Under the pieces are notes generated by a model. The model had not been told where the DNA came from. It made no database searches and saw only the letters and a program-made list of their open reading frames with translations. A program made the translations under genes and the position numbers. DNA of 64,000 nucleotides from Pilasporangium apinafurcum (Eukaryota; Oomycota; Peronosporomycetes; Pythiales; Pythiaceae), in NCBI GenBank assembly GCA_001600495.1, contig BCKE01000004.1, positions 169,399-233,398 of the forward strand. Direction: 5' to 3'. Below, piece by piece: positions 1 to 12,808 of the stretch; positions within the stretch are counted from its first letter, which is position 1, and the number at the start of each line of letters is the position of its first letter.

Positions 1-2088
1 ATTTTCCCTCCAACGCGCGATTATCGTCTTTCAACTTAAAAAGTTCTCCCGATTCCACACTCGGTCGGACGGCGCCCATTTGCACTTGACTTACACGAGC
101 ACCAAAGTTCAATGAGCAGGTCGTTTCTTCGATATCGACATCGTCAGGACTCAATTGAAGCATCAACAGCGTCTTGGCCTGACCAGAGAGCATATCACGC
201 AGCATGTACGTCAGCTTCGAGTTTCGATACGGTACGTGCTTGGCCTTATGCTGGAGCGCATAGACAACATCACCCAATGCAGAGAGTGACTTGTTAATGT
301 ACTGCGTCTCCTTTAGACGATCATCTTCGACTTGACTGCGCGAAATTCGCTCTGAACCTGCAAGATCTACCAAACACAGCGTACTCTTACGCGTCTCCAA
401 GGTACTGCGGTGTTGGCTCTCTAAATGCAGAAATACGAGTGCATGCGAGCGACTACTTTGAACATTCATACTCGTGGAGGCGATGCTTCGATTGGCATTC
501 CCTTCTGCCAACACATCATTCACATGGGACCAAACTGTGACATTGCGTGCCGAGATATTATTTTCATTCTTAATCACCGCGTTTTTTCCACCACGAATAG
601 AGTCTTCACTCAGCAGATCCAAGATCTGATCGTTGTAGATCTCCACCATGCTCACTTTCAATGAATCCTTGTAGGTTAATTGCCGAGCATCGACAATCGC
701 AAACACTTGCTTCAGTGCTCGCGGGATCATCCCATCGTTTTCACCGTCGCTATTCCCCATCATTGTATGCGTTTTTCCCGATCCTGTTTGGCCATACGCC
801 ATGATGCAGGCGTTATAGCCATCCGAGAACGATACAACTAGTGGCTCAATGAGGTCGTAGACATCGGTTTGAGTGCATTCTGGTCCAAAAACCTGGTCAA
901 ACGTGAACTCCTTCGCACTTTTCTCAATCAGCAGACTATTGGGCTTTGGTCGCATCAACGCCTGGGAGCTGTTCGACGTTGGTGGACGCACACGACAGAA
1001 CACGCGAATGCGACCAGATAGTTCATAGTACTTCTCGGCGATTAATTGTCGCTCCATTTTTTCCTCTAAGTAACTTTCCTGCAGAATCGTCTCGCGTGCA
1101 TGTACATCTTCAATCAATAATGAGAACGAGTCCTGGGTCGTTTGGAAGAGCGTGTCACGGTCTTCAATCACTTGATTGCGCAGCAGATTCAGTTCTCCTG
1201 TAAACTCTTGCAGCTGACACCGCGCATCCAGCGCCAGCTGTTTCATGCGGTTCACTTCAGTGACAGCATCGAGCGCCTGTTCGCGCAGCAATTCGTTCTG
1301 CATGTACAATTTCTCGTACTCGATCGTGTTCTGCTCCAATTCACGAATGTTCATCCGGAGTGCTGTATTTTCATCTGTGAGACTAGTCAACAGCGACAAC
1401 AAGTATACATAATGAGTTTGACTACACATGCACCATCTAGTTGAAGGAACATAATGCAATATAGCCTTGCTTACCTAGCTTGGAGCGACCTCGCCGCCGC
1501 GAGTTTGGTGTTCAATCGCTTCAACTCATACTCTAGCTCCAATATTCGCGCCTGAAAGACTGACATCGAGTTGTTGGCGTCATCAATCATTAAACTCTGC
1601 TTCAGTTTCTTCTTGTTTTCCGACTCCTTCACTAATCGCGTTATTTCTTCAATGAGAGCGGAGGGCCGCATTTCGTCATACTGCTGAATATGCACGGCCA
1701 TGATGTCGAACTCGCGGTGTGAAAGCACTAAGTTGACATATTCGTTCGTATCTTCAACTTTCAGTGGCACCTGGATGACATCCTTCCCATAGAGCACATT
1801 ATGTTCTCGAAATCGGTTCTCTACATCCATCTCATACGATCTCAATGTGGGAGACGATGTTGATGTTGGTGACGACGGCACATACATTGGTCCGTCGTGG
1901 AAATTCGAAAAATCTTTCTCATGTTGCGAGAACGAGGTCTCACGAGAAGCCACTGGAGGAGGAGGAGGAGGAGGAGGTGGAGGAGGAATGGCGAAGTCAG
2001 TCACGTCATAGGCATACTCTGAACTCGAATGAAGCTGTGACGATGTTGCGGACCGCAGTGTAGACGATGGCACTTTCGCAGTCGTCAT
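1..2088 (-). CDS. Kinesin-14 family C-terminal motor protein (3' end beyond left edge)
   Basis: A microtubule motor; kinesin-14s usually move to the minus end and act in spindles or transport. The first exon (start codon at 2086-2088) encodes about 205 residues with an 11-proline run near residue 36 and a C-terminal coiled-coil start. A GT-AG intron lies at about 1398-1473. The second exon gives more coiled coil and then the neck-motor junction ELSGRIRVFCRVRP, the hallmark of kinesins with a C-terminal motor. The P-loop GQTGSGKT is at about 780-805, switch I is SSRSH, and switch II is DLAGSE. All nucleotide-binding motifs appear intact. The motor's end and the stop codon lie outside the window. 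Family assignment is strong; the cargo or spindle role cannot be read from the sequence. Confidence 0.93.
1960..1991. repeat. GGA-type trinucleotide tract coding for polyproline
   Basis: A run of GGA/GGT triplets on the + strand reads as 11 consecutive prolines in the N-terminal region of the kinesin on the - strand. It is a likely length-variable microsatellite inside a coding exon. Confidence 0.8.
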
Positions 2089-3139
2089 GACTTGTTCTTC
2101 TATTCCGATTCAGGGTGAACGTGACTGGTATAGTAAGGCTGCGTAGTTGGAGATCTTTGGTCCTAAAAGCACTACTGTGGATGGCAGTTCCGCTTTCACA
2201 GAATCTTACGAATGAAAAAACTCAGCGATGGTGATTATGGTAAAAGACTCTTAACCAAAAGCCACACGATCGACAGCGAGCGCGTACCCAAATCCAAAAA
2301 AAATTCTTCTTCAGAATGAGCGGATCGAAAGAAACTGAGCCACGAACGAGAGAAGGAGAGAGGAAACCGATATGCCTTTTCTTACTCCACTCCAAATAGA
2401 AACTGTAGGTGGTTTCGTTGGTAAACCGCAATGAGGTCGTCTTCGTATAGCGATCAACCAACTCCCGCGAAAATCGCTTTGTTTGCTTGCACTCCTCCCA
2501 GTTTGATGCCTGGCGGGAAGCGTTCCGCGTTCTGAAGGAGCTTCGAAGTGGCGTGCGCAGCAAATGTTCCACTCTTGCAATACTTACAACGTGACAAGCA
2601 GAAACCTTCTCGCCCTAAGAACACGCACAAGGATTGGTGAAAAATACGAACAAATCACAACCAACATCTATTATTGGATAAAAAATGCCATTTCTCAGAA
2701 ACCATCGCAACATCGAATAAGTATACATTTGCCTGAATCACTTACAATTAATCTACTTTGAATAAGTACACTTTTCTTTTTGGACGTGCTTAGCTCGAGT
2801 GGTCGAGAATGCAATGACTGCTTCTAGTTCTTCATGTAATAATGCAACTATTCGGAGGCTAAGTAACATGATCAACGTGTAAGTCTTTTTTGCTGACAAT
2901 AACATCTCTATATTGATGTTCAAAAACAACATAACCATATAGCAAGTTGGAAATTGTTCACAAAAGAGTTTAGAGAAATATGGGAATGCTGTATTGCATA
3001 TTGTCCTGTTATTTATGAACCCCGTTGGCATTTTTCAGCCAACTAGATTCATGGGAACACAATCTGTTTCTCTTACAAACAGTACATGTTCCCAAGCTCT
3101 TGATTCAAAAGAGACAGTAGTGACTCAGCTGGTATTCGC
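2089..3139. other. Intergenic stretch with one doubtful small reading frame
   Basis: About 1 kb between the kinesin and eS6 genes. A - strand frame at 2222-2572 is open for about 116 codons, but its apparent start is GTG. A plausible donor (GTAAGA) lies inside it near 2390. It is basic and contains a tract of ordinary-looking sequence (for example NWEECKQTKRFSRELVDRY), so it could be an exon of a small gene. I do not recognise it. The rest looks non-coding and AT-rich. Confidence 0.35.
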
Positions 3140-3977
3140 TTAAGCCTTAACCGACGAAGCCTTGCGGCTGCTGCGGCGCTTAGCGACTTCACTGGCACGA
3201 CGCTCCTTCTGCTCCTTCACGCGCTGCAGTGCCATAAGGCGAAAAAGGAGCAGGGGAAAATCCCATAAAAATATGACGAGAGTCAGTATACATCCTATCT
3301 TTCACCAGCAATCAAATGAGTTGGAAACGAACCTGAGCGTGGAGACGGCTGTATTCAGCAGCTTCGCGCTTCACCTTTTCGCGCTGGTTCACCTTCTTCA
3401 AGGCGATCTGGCGCTTGTGGTGGAGCGTGCGAGGAGTGACCAGACGCTGGATCTTAGGCGCCTTATCGTTCTTCTTGCCAGTCTTGGATTCGAACTTACG
3501 GCGGATGACGTACTTGCGGACATCGTCTTCCTTGCTCAAGTTGAACAGCTTGCGAATGTTCGAGGCACGCTTAGGGCCGAGACGACGTGGGATCTGCACA
3601 TCGGTCAGGCCGGGCACTTCGGCGTCACCTTGCTTGACGACCACCAAGTTGAGCACCGAAAGATCTGGGCCGACAATGCAACCACGCACGGACTTGCGCT
3701 TGCGCTCACCCTTTCGGCGAGGGCGGTAGCACGACTTGCCCTTGGAGAGCAAAAGACGGGCACGGCCATTGGTCAAGACACCCTGCTTCATAGGGAAACC
3801 TTGCTTGTCGTTACCACCAGAGACACGGAACACGAAGCCCTTGAATTCTTCGCCGAGAACATCGCCCTCAACTTCCTGACTCATGCGCTTTTCGTAGAAC
3901 GCGCGGAGCTTATGCTCATCATCGATTTCCAAAACCTTTTGGGCGCCGGTAAGCGGGTTAGCAATGTTGAGCTTCAT
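3140..3977 (-). CDS. RPS6: 40S ribosomal protein eS6
   Basis: Structural protein of the small ribosomal subunit and a classical target of S6 kinase signalling. Exon 1 (3333-3977) begins [20 protein letters not shown], the near-invariant eS6 N terminus, and carries the conserved basic core ([21 protein letters not shown]). A 109-base intron (3224-3332) interrupts the basic C-terminal helix. Exon 2 (3140-3223) ends [12 protein letters not shown], a serine-containing tail where family members are phosphorylated. Total length is about 242 residues, normal for the family. Joining after CTGCAG gives [14 protein letters not shown], which matches the known eS6 helix. It is transcribed away from the heme lyase gene, with about 470 bases between their starts. 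Confidence 0.97.
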
Positions 3978-4447
3978 TTTTCAGTTGACGGAGCTGTTCA
4001 GATACACAGAGAAAACGCTGTGAGTATCCCTTTTGCTATGAGTATTGAGAGCATAAATGAGAGTGCATGGGTCATGGTGTGATATATAGAAACATTTATA
4101 TGACACCACCAATAGCCCATATACTATATCAACACACAAGCAATAGCATCTGCCTGCTTACCTCACGAGACAACAAGGACAATGATCACCATGGACTTGA
4201 CCACCGCCCTCCAAACCAGTCCACCGCCAAACAGCCCACACCCAACCAATTTTTTACAAAAGCTTCCCCTCTTTTTGGTACCATTCAAAAATTTAGCATA
4301 TAGAATTTTATATAAGCACTCCTTACAGTAGAATAAAAACAGAGTCATGCGGCGTCGTAATTTCGAGGATAACCGGGTTACGATCCTAACAAACAACTGT
4401 AACCGTAACCTGTGGTCCAAACAATCCATTGACAGTAAACATCAAGC

Positions 4448-5783
4448 ATGGGAAACCAAATAAGCACGCCAACGCCAGTCGATACATCTACCGGCAGCTC
4501 TGGTGGTTGTCCAGTACAACACGACGCCCCTAAGAATGCGCCAGCTCCTGAAACGGCAGCTGGTCGTGCAGATGAAGGTGGTTGCCCAGTGCAGCACGAT
4601 AAGGTTCCCAAGAAACCAGCAACTAACGATGTGCCCAGAGACGGATGCCCAGTAAAGCATGATGGTCCAGCGCAGCCAGAGAAGGAGATCTACAATGTCT
4701 ATGGCCAGCGCATTGATCCCACGAATATGATGCCATATAATCCAAACCAAGAACCGAACGACGAGCAGCGCTATCCTTTGCCACAAGAGCGTGTGCAATC
4801 GACCATCCCAAAAGGTGGCACCACTGGTACATGGTTGTATCCATCGGAGCAAATGTTTTACAATGCACTGAAGCGCAAGGGCAAGGGAGAAGATGTTCAT
4901 GAGGGCGATGTCAGCACTATTGTGTCGATTCACAATAATATGAACGAACGCGCATGGGCCCAAGTGGAGCACTACGAACAAATGTGCCATCCTGAGTGAG
5001 TAGCATTAATAATATCTTGTGGTTTTGTTGTGGAAATAAAGCTTTTATGAGTATGCCAACGCTAACCAATTGTTTTTGCTTCTGGATAGATCGAGACCAC
5101 AATTGCTCAAGTTCTGCGGCCGCCCAGACAAACTCACGCCGATTGCGTGGGTGAAGAATATACTAGGCTACGGGAAGCCTTTTGATCGTCATGACTGGAC
5201 CATCTTGCGCAGTGACAACACTCAAGTGCGATACGTGATTGATTACTACTTCGACGACGAAAAAGCCGCAGAGGATCAAGTTCCGGAACTACATTCGACC
5301 AGCAGCGTTAAGTCCATATCCATGTACGCGCGACCAGCACTCGATTCATTCGACAGCATCGTTGATCGAGTTAAATACCCTTTATTGGGCTTTTTTGGCG
5401 GTTTGAAAGGACCAGATCTTGGTGCACGTGCTACTTTGGTGGAAAAAAATCCGGAGACGGACTCGGTGGCTCCGTTGACCACACATGAGGTTGAGCAAAC
5501 ATTCGCCAAGATCAAAGATTCGTGTAAGAATTGCTTCCAGCAAGTTAAGTCGTGCAGCAACGAGCTTGAGTGCTCTCAAGCAGCCACAGCACTCCAGCTT
5601 TGTATGGGACTCATTATCTGCCCATCTGAAGCAGTCAAATTTCAAAAAGCATTAGAAAAGGGAGACGAAACGAATGTAGCGGCCACATTCGAAGCTATGA
5701 ACAATAGCTTGGAACAGTTCCAAGAACGAAGTGCCAATGCCATGAGAGAACAAGCTGCACGAGAAGCTGCCGCCAAACAATAG
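4448..5783 (+). CDS. HCCS: Holocytochrome c synthase (cytochrome c heme lyase) with C-terminal cysteine-rich extension
   Basis: Mitochondrial intermembrane-space enzyme that attaches heme covalently to apocytochrome c. Exon 1 (4448 to about 4998) has three CPV/CPVQH/CPVKH heme regulatory motifs near residues 20, 40 and 60. It then has the YNVYGQ and IPKGG..TWLYPSEQMFYNAL blocks and the segment IVSIHNNMNERAW, whose His corresponds to the heme-ligand His of the human enzyme. An intron of about 90 bases follows. Exon 2 (about 5090-5783) carries FDRHDW and RYVIDYY, also family hallmarks. After the usual end of the family (near GFFGGLKGP) there are about 110 extra residues with a cysteine cluster (CKNC, C-x6-C, C-x5-C) resembling coiled-coil-helix import domains. 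That tail is unusual for animal and yeast HCCS. Confidence 0.95.
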
Positions 5784-5889
5784 TTGACCGTACAATACCT
5801 TCGAAGGTGTGTTGGTTCTTGATCGGTAACAGAACAATAAATATATCATTCATTCAATTGATGGCTGGCTATATTATCGGATTGTTTAT

Positions 5890-7713
5890 TTATTTCTTGA
5901 TATCATCGTCATCATCATCCGTGCAAATTATTACTTGCCCTCTTCGGTCTACATATTGATTGCGTAAATGTCCAACTCGCTGATCTTCTACCATCAGTCG
6001 ACCAAGCAACACTTCAGCTACATATACATTTCCACCATCATAATTACTACATTTCGATGACAGTGCATTATGAGTTGCAGTCAAATCCTTACGTGGTTGT
6101 GACCAATTTGCCGTTAAAGCACCACGCTTTTGCTGAAGAAGAATCTCACACTGTTGTCGCTGTAGAGCACAATCTTTGACGCGCTCAATAGTGCTATAAT
6201 TTAGGAGCATTCGATGCAATTCATCGTGCTTGTTTTCGTTGGCGTATACCAGTGCGTTATTCCTTTTCCGATCCAGTAAGTACGGATCAGCACCATGCGC
6301 TAACAGTAATTTTGCGCAATCCTTCAGACCGTAACGAGCACAAAACTGTAATGCTGTTTCCCCAAAGTCATTCTACGAAGCGAATATCAAACTAAATAAT
6401 GGGAATGGCACTCACAACCATCCCACTTGGAGCGTACCTACCTGGGCATTCACATCAGCCTTGTGGTCTACCAAACCCTTCAGAATTTCGTGCACGTTGT
6501 TCGCCTTTATGACTGTGCTAGTAGCTTCTTTAAGAGAGTTAGTAGATGTATCCGTCCAATCTCTCCATAGAAAATGTAGGGCTGAGTCTCCATGCACTGT
6601 TGTCAGGTTGACTACGGCATCCTGTGCCAGCAACTCATAAACAAGTTCTACAGAATGTGATCGACACGCGGCCATCAATGGAGTCAGACCAAGAGTCCTG
6701 TCCGGTTGTATGGTCAAGTATCCATCACTTTCTGCAACAAGCAGGACAGGAATATTCACATCACGAAAGGAATGCGTTTTCAACCAAGCAACTAGTTCGC
6801 TATAACAGCAAATATCTACACTTAGTCAGCTCATCAAAAAAATGTACATGTTTCCTTACACTGTAAACATACCGTTTGTGTGAAGAGTTAAAGAGTCTCC
6901 AAAACTGCTCCAAGCCTTCCATGTGTTTTACTTCGAGCAGTCGAATCTGTCGGTCAGCTTTATATTGATGCACATGCTCCTCCTCTTTGAGAAGAACTGC
7001 CGTCATCTTATCGGTATAGTAGTCCAGTTTTCGATACGAAGACGATGCAAACTTCGCGCTGGAACTACTACGAAGCGCTTGTCTGGCTAGTGTCGTCTCA
7101 GTAGAGTCCATATTCGTACTCAGTAAGAGTTTCTTCTTCGCTGCAACGCCCAGCTCTCGTTCCTTCTCAAGCTTTATCTGAGAGCCTCCTATCGGATACG
7201 GATTCTTCATGTATCGCGTATGATATTTGCCCTGTGTGTTCAACGAAGCTACCTCGCATAGTGGTTGTTTTTCCGCGATGACTCGCAGCGCCTCTGCATT
7301 CAGATCATCGATCCGCGCGTAAATATCAGGCAGTCGTGTTACAGATAATGTTGTTGTCTTTTCTGGACGTATGACAAGCGGTAGTCCTGTCTTCGTCATT
7401 TGTTGTTGCTGTTCCTTCTGCCGTTGTTGTAGTACTCGTATCCCATCCAGACGCTTGCGAATCTCTGCTTCATCTTGCTCTATCTCTTGTATGCGTCGTT
7501 CCTAGCATACATTGACACAACGGCATATACACACGTTCCTCTTAGCCGCAGTCCGTACGCACAGCAGACCAGCAGCTACACAAATCATCACACTGTTTCG
7601 AGTCGCTGTTTCTGCTCCAACATCGCTCGGTGCTGGCGTAAATACGCCACTCTTCGTTCGTCCACGTCATCTTCATCTTTGTCATCCCTACGCTGTTCGT
7701 CTGTCTGCCGCAT
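5890..7713 (-). CDS. Ankyrin-repeat protein with N-terminal coiled coil
   Basis: Probably a scaffold or adaptor; no enzymatic domain is seen. The model has about five exons. Exon 1 starts at 7711-7713 (MRQTDEQRRDD) and splices to a frame ending in RQKEQQQQ. Together these form a charged coiled coil of about 80 residues. The next region (about 6880-7400) is basic and unassigned. After an intron near 6789-6876, ankyrin-like repeats appear: TPLMAACRSHSVELVYELLAQ, GDSALHFLW, and, across another intron near 6375-6440, GETALQFCARYGLKDCAKLL and HGADPYLLD. The C-terminal 110 residues are unassigned and end in an acidic DDDDDD run before the final lysines. It is divergent from the myotubularin gene, with about 265 bases between the two starts. 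Confidence 0.85.
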
Positions 7714-7978
7714 GGCAACACCTACAACCAAAAGCCGAAACGATGCGAATGGCTCAAATAGTAGTCCGTAGACATCCTTGTCAACCGTGTTGCACTTGTA
7801 CCCCTAACCCTGATACTTATGATTGGGTGCATGCCAGCTAATTTTTTTGAAAAATGAACAGTCTACTATTGAGGGCATAACACTGATTAATCGGTTCACC
7901 TTCCGCAACATAAACCACTTTACACTCACGAAGTAAAAGGAAAGTGGTGAGGAAGAGAAGAACGTGAGAAGAAGAGGG

Positions 7979-10900
7979 ATGCTGCACCGGCAGCAGCGGC
8001 GGAAGAAGCGACTGGGAGGAGCGGAAATACCACCTGTGGTGCTTCAAGAACGCGTGCTGACAGATCCGAAACGATTGGCAAAACTGCTGCTGCGCGCATG
8101 CACGGCGAATCAGCCTTTTTCGACGGCATCGTTTTTGGAATCATCCGATGGAAGTACAGCAGAAACATCTGTGATGAAGTTGGAGGAAACACAGCATGAC
8201 GATGATGACGGTAGAAGCTATGGAGGCAAAGGAGAAGAAGATGATGAAGAAGTGCGATCGTATAAAGCAGAAGATGACGATGAAGAGGAGGAGGACGCGG
8301 AACAAATGGAAGAAGAGCAGGAAGAAGCTGATGAAGAAGAGGATGTGGATGGACCCGATGATGATGCTGAACATGACGGTGCTGAAGAAGCCCAAAGAAC
8401 ACCACAGGAACGCGTGAAGCAGCGACTGGAGGCAACTGGCGCGGCGTTGCAGGTGGCGACACAAATTGTCGAGGAATTGCGACTGCAGATGCTCCTCTAT
8501 ACGAGTCGGCAATATGACATGCAGCAACAAGAACAGAATCAGGGCGAGACATTATCAACACCATGGTTGCCAGGGGTTCCCAACGTGCATGCACAACCCA
8601 CCCAGAATCCTTTTTGTCGATACTGTAGGAAATCCTTCAATGCTTTCCACCGCAGTCGGAACTGTTCAACGTGTGGGTATTCGTACTGTCTCAAGTGTGT
8701 TTCTCGACGACAGGTACTACCGACGTGCTTTGGATATCGAGACGAAGCACAGCGTATCTGCGAACTCTGCTCAGCGTGGTTTCAAAAATCCATGGATCGC
8801 TACTTTGATATCATGGATTTGGCGAACCCAACGACGCAGCATGGAGAGTCATCACCACTGCCTGCAGGTCAAATGATGAATTCCTTCTCCTCGTCGTCAC
8901 ATTCTACGCAACAGATCATCTTAAGTGCCAACGACGATGAGGACAATGATGAAGAAGCGGAAAGATCACGACGTTCCCCCAATGACGCATACAAGCGACG
9001 TCATCGACACTCTATTTCTATCCCAACTTCATCCAAATCTGCGACAAAGCCGTGGTTTCGAGGTCATCTTCGTGCTATGCATGTAAACGACCGATTGCCG
9101 AGAAGGAAAACAAAAAATGACGGCGACATGGAAGCAGATGATCCTCAAAATAAGGGTTCTCGCGTACTGAGCTCATCCAACACACCGCCCTTATCACCTC
9201 GGACACACCATTCCGAATTCCCAGAAGGTGATTACGCAGTGGATATCGCCAAGCAGCAACAACAAGGGGAGAATGTGCATGTTGTTGACGACGAAAACAA
9301 AGATGGTGAATCTTCGGAAGGAGAAGATGCAAACGCAGAGGATGATGCCTTTGTACTAGAGGAGCTTATTGCTGACGAGTTCAAGCTTCCACCTGCACAA
9401 AACGGTATTGAAAGCGCGAAAGATAATCGTAATGTTGTCTGCAAACCTATTCATCAGTACAAAAAATCGAGAAGAAGTAAGTTTTCCCGGTCTGCTAGTT
9501 ATGATTTCACAAACATGCAACCTCCGAGAAAGATCCCTAGCTCACCAAAGTCAGATTCTTCTCAGCGGAGCAGTGCATCGTCTGTATCGGGAGAGCGCAC
9601 CTCTATCACAGTGTCTGACAGCACGAAAACCGATCGAAAAAGCACTGTTTCCAAAAAGTGCTTTGATGACAGTGATATTGTTGATGCGCGACGATCTCAA
9701 ACAACTGATGAGCAACGTCTGAGCAATGTGGGTCTACCTGCTGCTGTGCTTCGTTTTGCGGTAGACGATATTCGTGCAAAGGAAAGCCAAGGTTTAAAAC
9801 GAGCACTCGGTTTTGGCAAAGTGAATCCAGTACTAGATCGATACACGCTGGAACTCGACTGTGGTCAGGGTATCGTGCGCGTGAAATCAGTATTTATGCA
9901 TCGATATTGGTCATTCCCGTGCGACGTCGTTCAAGAATTCACTTTTGGGCCAGGTGAAGGTGTGGCTCGATTAGTCATATTCAATGGTGGGACTGGAAAC
10001 CAGACATTAGAATTTAAGTTCGCGAACGATGAGGAGCGAGGTGAGTTCAAACAGGCAATGGAGAATTGTCGCTCTACCAGCCTAAGGGAAATTCGAGTAT
10101 CTCCATCCGACAACAGAGATTCTCAATCTCCACTTCCGCAACACCCTTCATTAGTTCCTGATTCCCCTATACCGGCCGAAATGATTGGAAGCCCAAATGA
10201 TGTGATTTCAACTGTTACTGACGCTGAACAACAGGAGTCATCGATGTCGATTGGGGATGAAAAGAGTGGAGCATGTTCTGTGGAGTCTCCATTGGAAAAG
10301 CCTGTACATTTCGATATCCTCCCAGGTGAGGTAGTGGTAAAGAACACCAAATTCCCTGCGACATTGCTAATCGGACCGGGCGGTGATTCAGTTGAGAGCG
10401 CACTTGTGTGGGGACGTCTTCGTGGCATGATCGCGGTAACAAATTATCGCGTGGTGTTTATGCCGTTTGAACAAGGAACTGTTCCATACCGAGCCATTCC
10501 ACAGGGCTCGATTGCATATGTTCCATTGTTTGCGATCACGTTCGTGCAGTTACTTTATCCAAGTGGCCGTCGACCTAAATCGTCACGCGTGTATTATGGA
10601 GGTTTATCGTCTGTGATCACAATCAGTTGCAAAGACGTTCGCATAATGCGATTTCAGCTGGATGGTGAGCCAAATATCTCCGATCAACGTGCGCAATCGC
10701 TTCATTCGATCATCGCTAAGATGGCAGACGCATCGCAACGTTACAAAGCTGCCGACCGCGACCAAGGCAACATTTTGATGAATATACCCCCATTTCTGTC
10801 TGCGACCGGTATCAGCTACAATGATAGTGACAACAACAAATATGAATCTAGTGAGGCAAATGGCCAGGCAAGCAATTCGAAAAATTCCTTTAGCCCAGCA

Positions 10901-12608
10901 AATTCTGCATCTCCTGTTCTCCAATCCAAGCAAATTCCCCCTGTGAAGTTTGAAGTCAGTGGATCGTTTGCTTTTATGTATTCGACCATTTGTCCGTCTC
11001 CCGAATTGAATGGCTGGAATCTGTTCGTTGACGAACGCGAGTTTAAGCGACAAATTGCAGGTGATACGTCAGTGTTACCATTCCTCAAGGTATGAATAGT
11101 ATATCTGTCTTTACGTGTGTTTATCAACCCCATACATTGACAAAAGGTATATTGTTACTTTATAGTTCTATCTTAACGGTAGAGGAAACATTTGCCAAAG
11201 TTACCCAAGAAAACTGTTGCTGCCCTCATCCATGAACTCGGCAACGTTGGTGAAAGTAGCAGCGTTCCGTGCGAAGAACCGATTACCGGTCATCACCTAT
11301 TACCACCAACGTAATCGATGTGTATTGACTCGGTCCAGTCAGCCTCTTCTCGGCAACTTGCTGTCAGGAAGCTCCAATCTTTCGGATCAACTCTTGGTTG
11401 GTGTCTACCGTCGCCTTCCTGATATTATCAAGAATCAATCACACTCATCTGCTTCGTCTCGTCCGATTTACATATTTGATGCTCGCAAGCTAAAGGCATC
11501 TACAGGTAATCGCCTCATGGGAAAAGGTGGAGTTGAGACACCACAAGACTATCCTGGTGCTGTAATTCACCATTTGAATATTGCGAATATGTATCGAATG
11601 CAATCATCGTTTCTGAGTTTGATGAAGTTATTGCTGCCTGGTGGCAGTGAGGATAACGATCGGACTTGGTGGGCGAGCATTGAATCCACGCGTTGGTTAG
11701 GCCACGTGCGTGTCATTCTCGATGGTGCGCTGAAAATCGCTCGTGTACTTGAACTGGAGGGATCTTCGGTGCTTGTTCACTGCAGTGATGGCTGGGACCG
11801 AACGTCGCAGCTCACAGCGTTGGCTCAGTTGATGATCGATCCATACTATCGAACTATCCGTGGGTTTGCAGTCTTGGTGGAAAAAGACTGGTGTGCGTTT
11901 GGCCACAAATTTGCTGAGCGATTGGGAGGTGATCGAAGCAAGGATCCGCAACGCAGTAAGAGCTCTCCAGTGATGTTCCAGTTTTTGGATGCAGTGTGGC
12001 AAATCCAGCGACAGTTTCCGAACGCCTTTGAGTTCAATGAGCTCTTCTTGTTGTATCTTGCAAACTCGTTGACATCTGGACTGTACGGGACTTTCTTGTA
12101 CGATTCTCGCCTACAACGCGATGTCAATGAAGTGGAAATTAATAGTGTGTCCGTATGGACTCCAGTATTGATGAACCCAGGTCCATTTATCAATCCTAAG
12201 TATACTTGTCATGAGCAACCGATTTGGCCATGGACGAGTCACCAAATGGTTCGATTGTGGGATAATTATTTCTTCCAATGGCATCCCAAGTACTACAATT
12301 GTCATTGGAGAGCAGAATTGGCACTGCAGGGTGCTCGAGTTGATCGGACGGCAACCCAGCAACAGCAACAGGATCTGAATTCAGAACCAAATGACCAACA
12401 ACCAATAAATGATGCTGGTGCCGCACCTGATATCATTCCACTGAGCCGTACGACACTTGCCAGTCGTGAGAGCCCAGAAAACAGCAACAGTAATAACTCG
12501 TCAAAGGCATCGAGTGCAGCTGGATCAATAGTCGGGCCCAAACCAGCTGGACAGCGAACACAGGCTCCCATGATCCCGCTACGGAATATTTTCCTTTACA
12601 AAAGCTGA
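7979..12608 (+). CDS. FYVE-domain myotubularin-family phosphoinositide phosphatase
   Basis: Predicted 3-phosphatase acting on PtdIns3P or PtdIns(3,5)P2 at endosomes. The first ATG is 7979; the open frame extends 5' but has no earlier ATG. Exon 1 runs to 11089, an intron of 76 bases follows, and exon 2 is 11166-12608, giving about 1,517 residues. Order of parts: a basic N terminus; a strongly Asp/Glu-rich tract (about residues 70-130); an FYVE-like zinc finger (CRYCRKSFNAFHRSRNC, CGYSYCLKC, then CELC) at about 8610-8780; low-complexity Ser-rich linkers; a PH-like segment near 9760-10080; a GRAM domain (about 10310-10720); then the phosphatase. The active site HCSDGWDRTSQ at about 11776-11810 has Cys and Arg of the CX5R motif intact, so the enzyme is probably active. 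FYVE lies N-terminal, the reverse of animal FYVE-myotubularins. Confidence 0.94.
8215..8375. repeat. GA-rich low-complexity tract coding for an acidic run
   Basis: Purine-rich, imperfect GAA/GAT/GAG triplets within the myotubularin exon encode a long Asp/Glu-rich stretch. It is a compositional repeat, not a mobile element. Confidence 0.7.
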
Positions 12609-12808
12609 GGGATACTACAACATCACATACCAATGTAGATCAAGACAACGAAGTAGAAGAGAGCGAAGGATGAAGCTCTCTCCCGTCATCACTTTTGATA
12701 GAAAGCAAGGTCAGTGTTTTAATTGCTATTTTCGTTACGTTTCCACTTTTGATCGTTATAAATACAAGGAATACCAGGCATGACTGGTTCAATTCTTTTC
12801 GATAGTTG

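Noticed and set aside
3162-4082. Long + strand open frame (306 codons)
   Set aside because: It is the antisense shadow of the conserved eS6 gene.
4442-4990. - strand frame antisense to the heme lyase first exon
   Set aside because: The + strand has clear HCCS motifs; the antisense frame has none.
7926-8594. Long - strand frame rich in His, Pro and Leu
   Set aside because: Antisense to the acidic tract and N terminus of the myotubularin gene; its composition reflects the repeat on the other strand.
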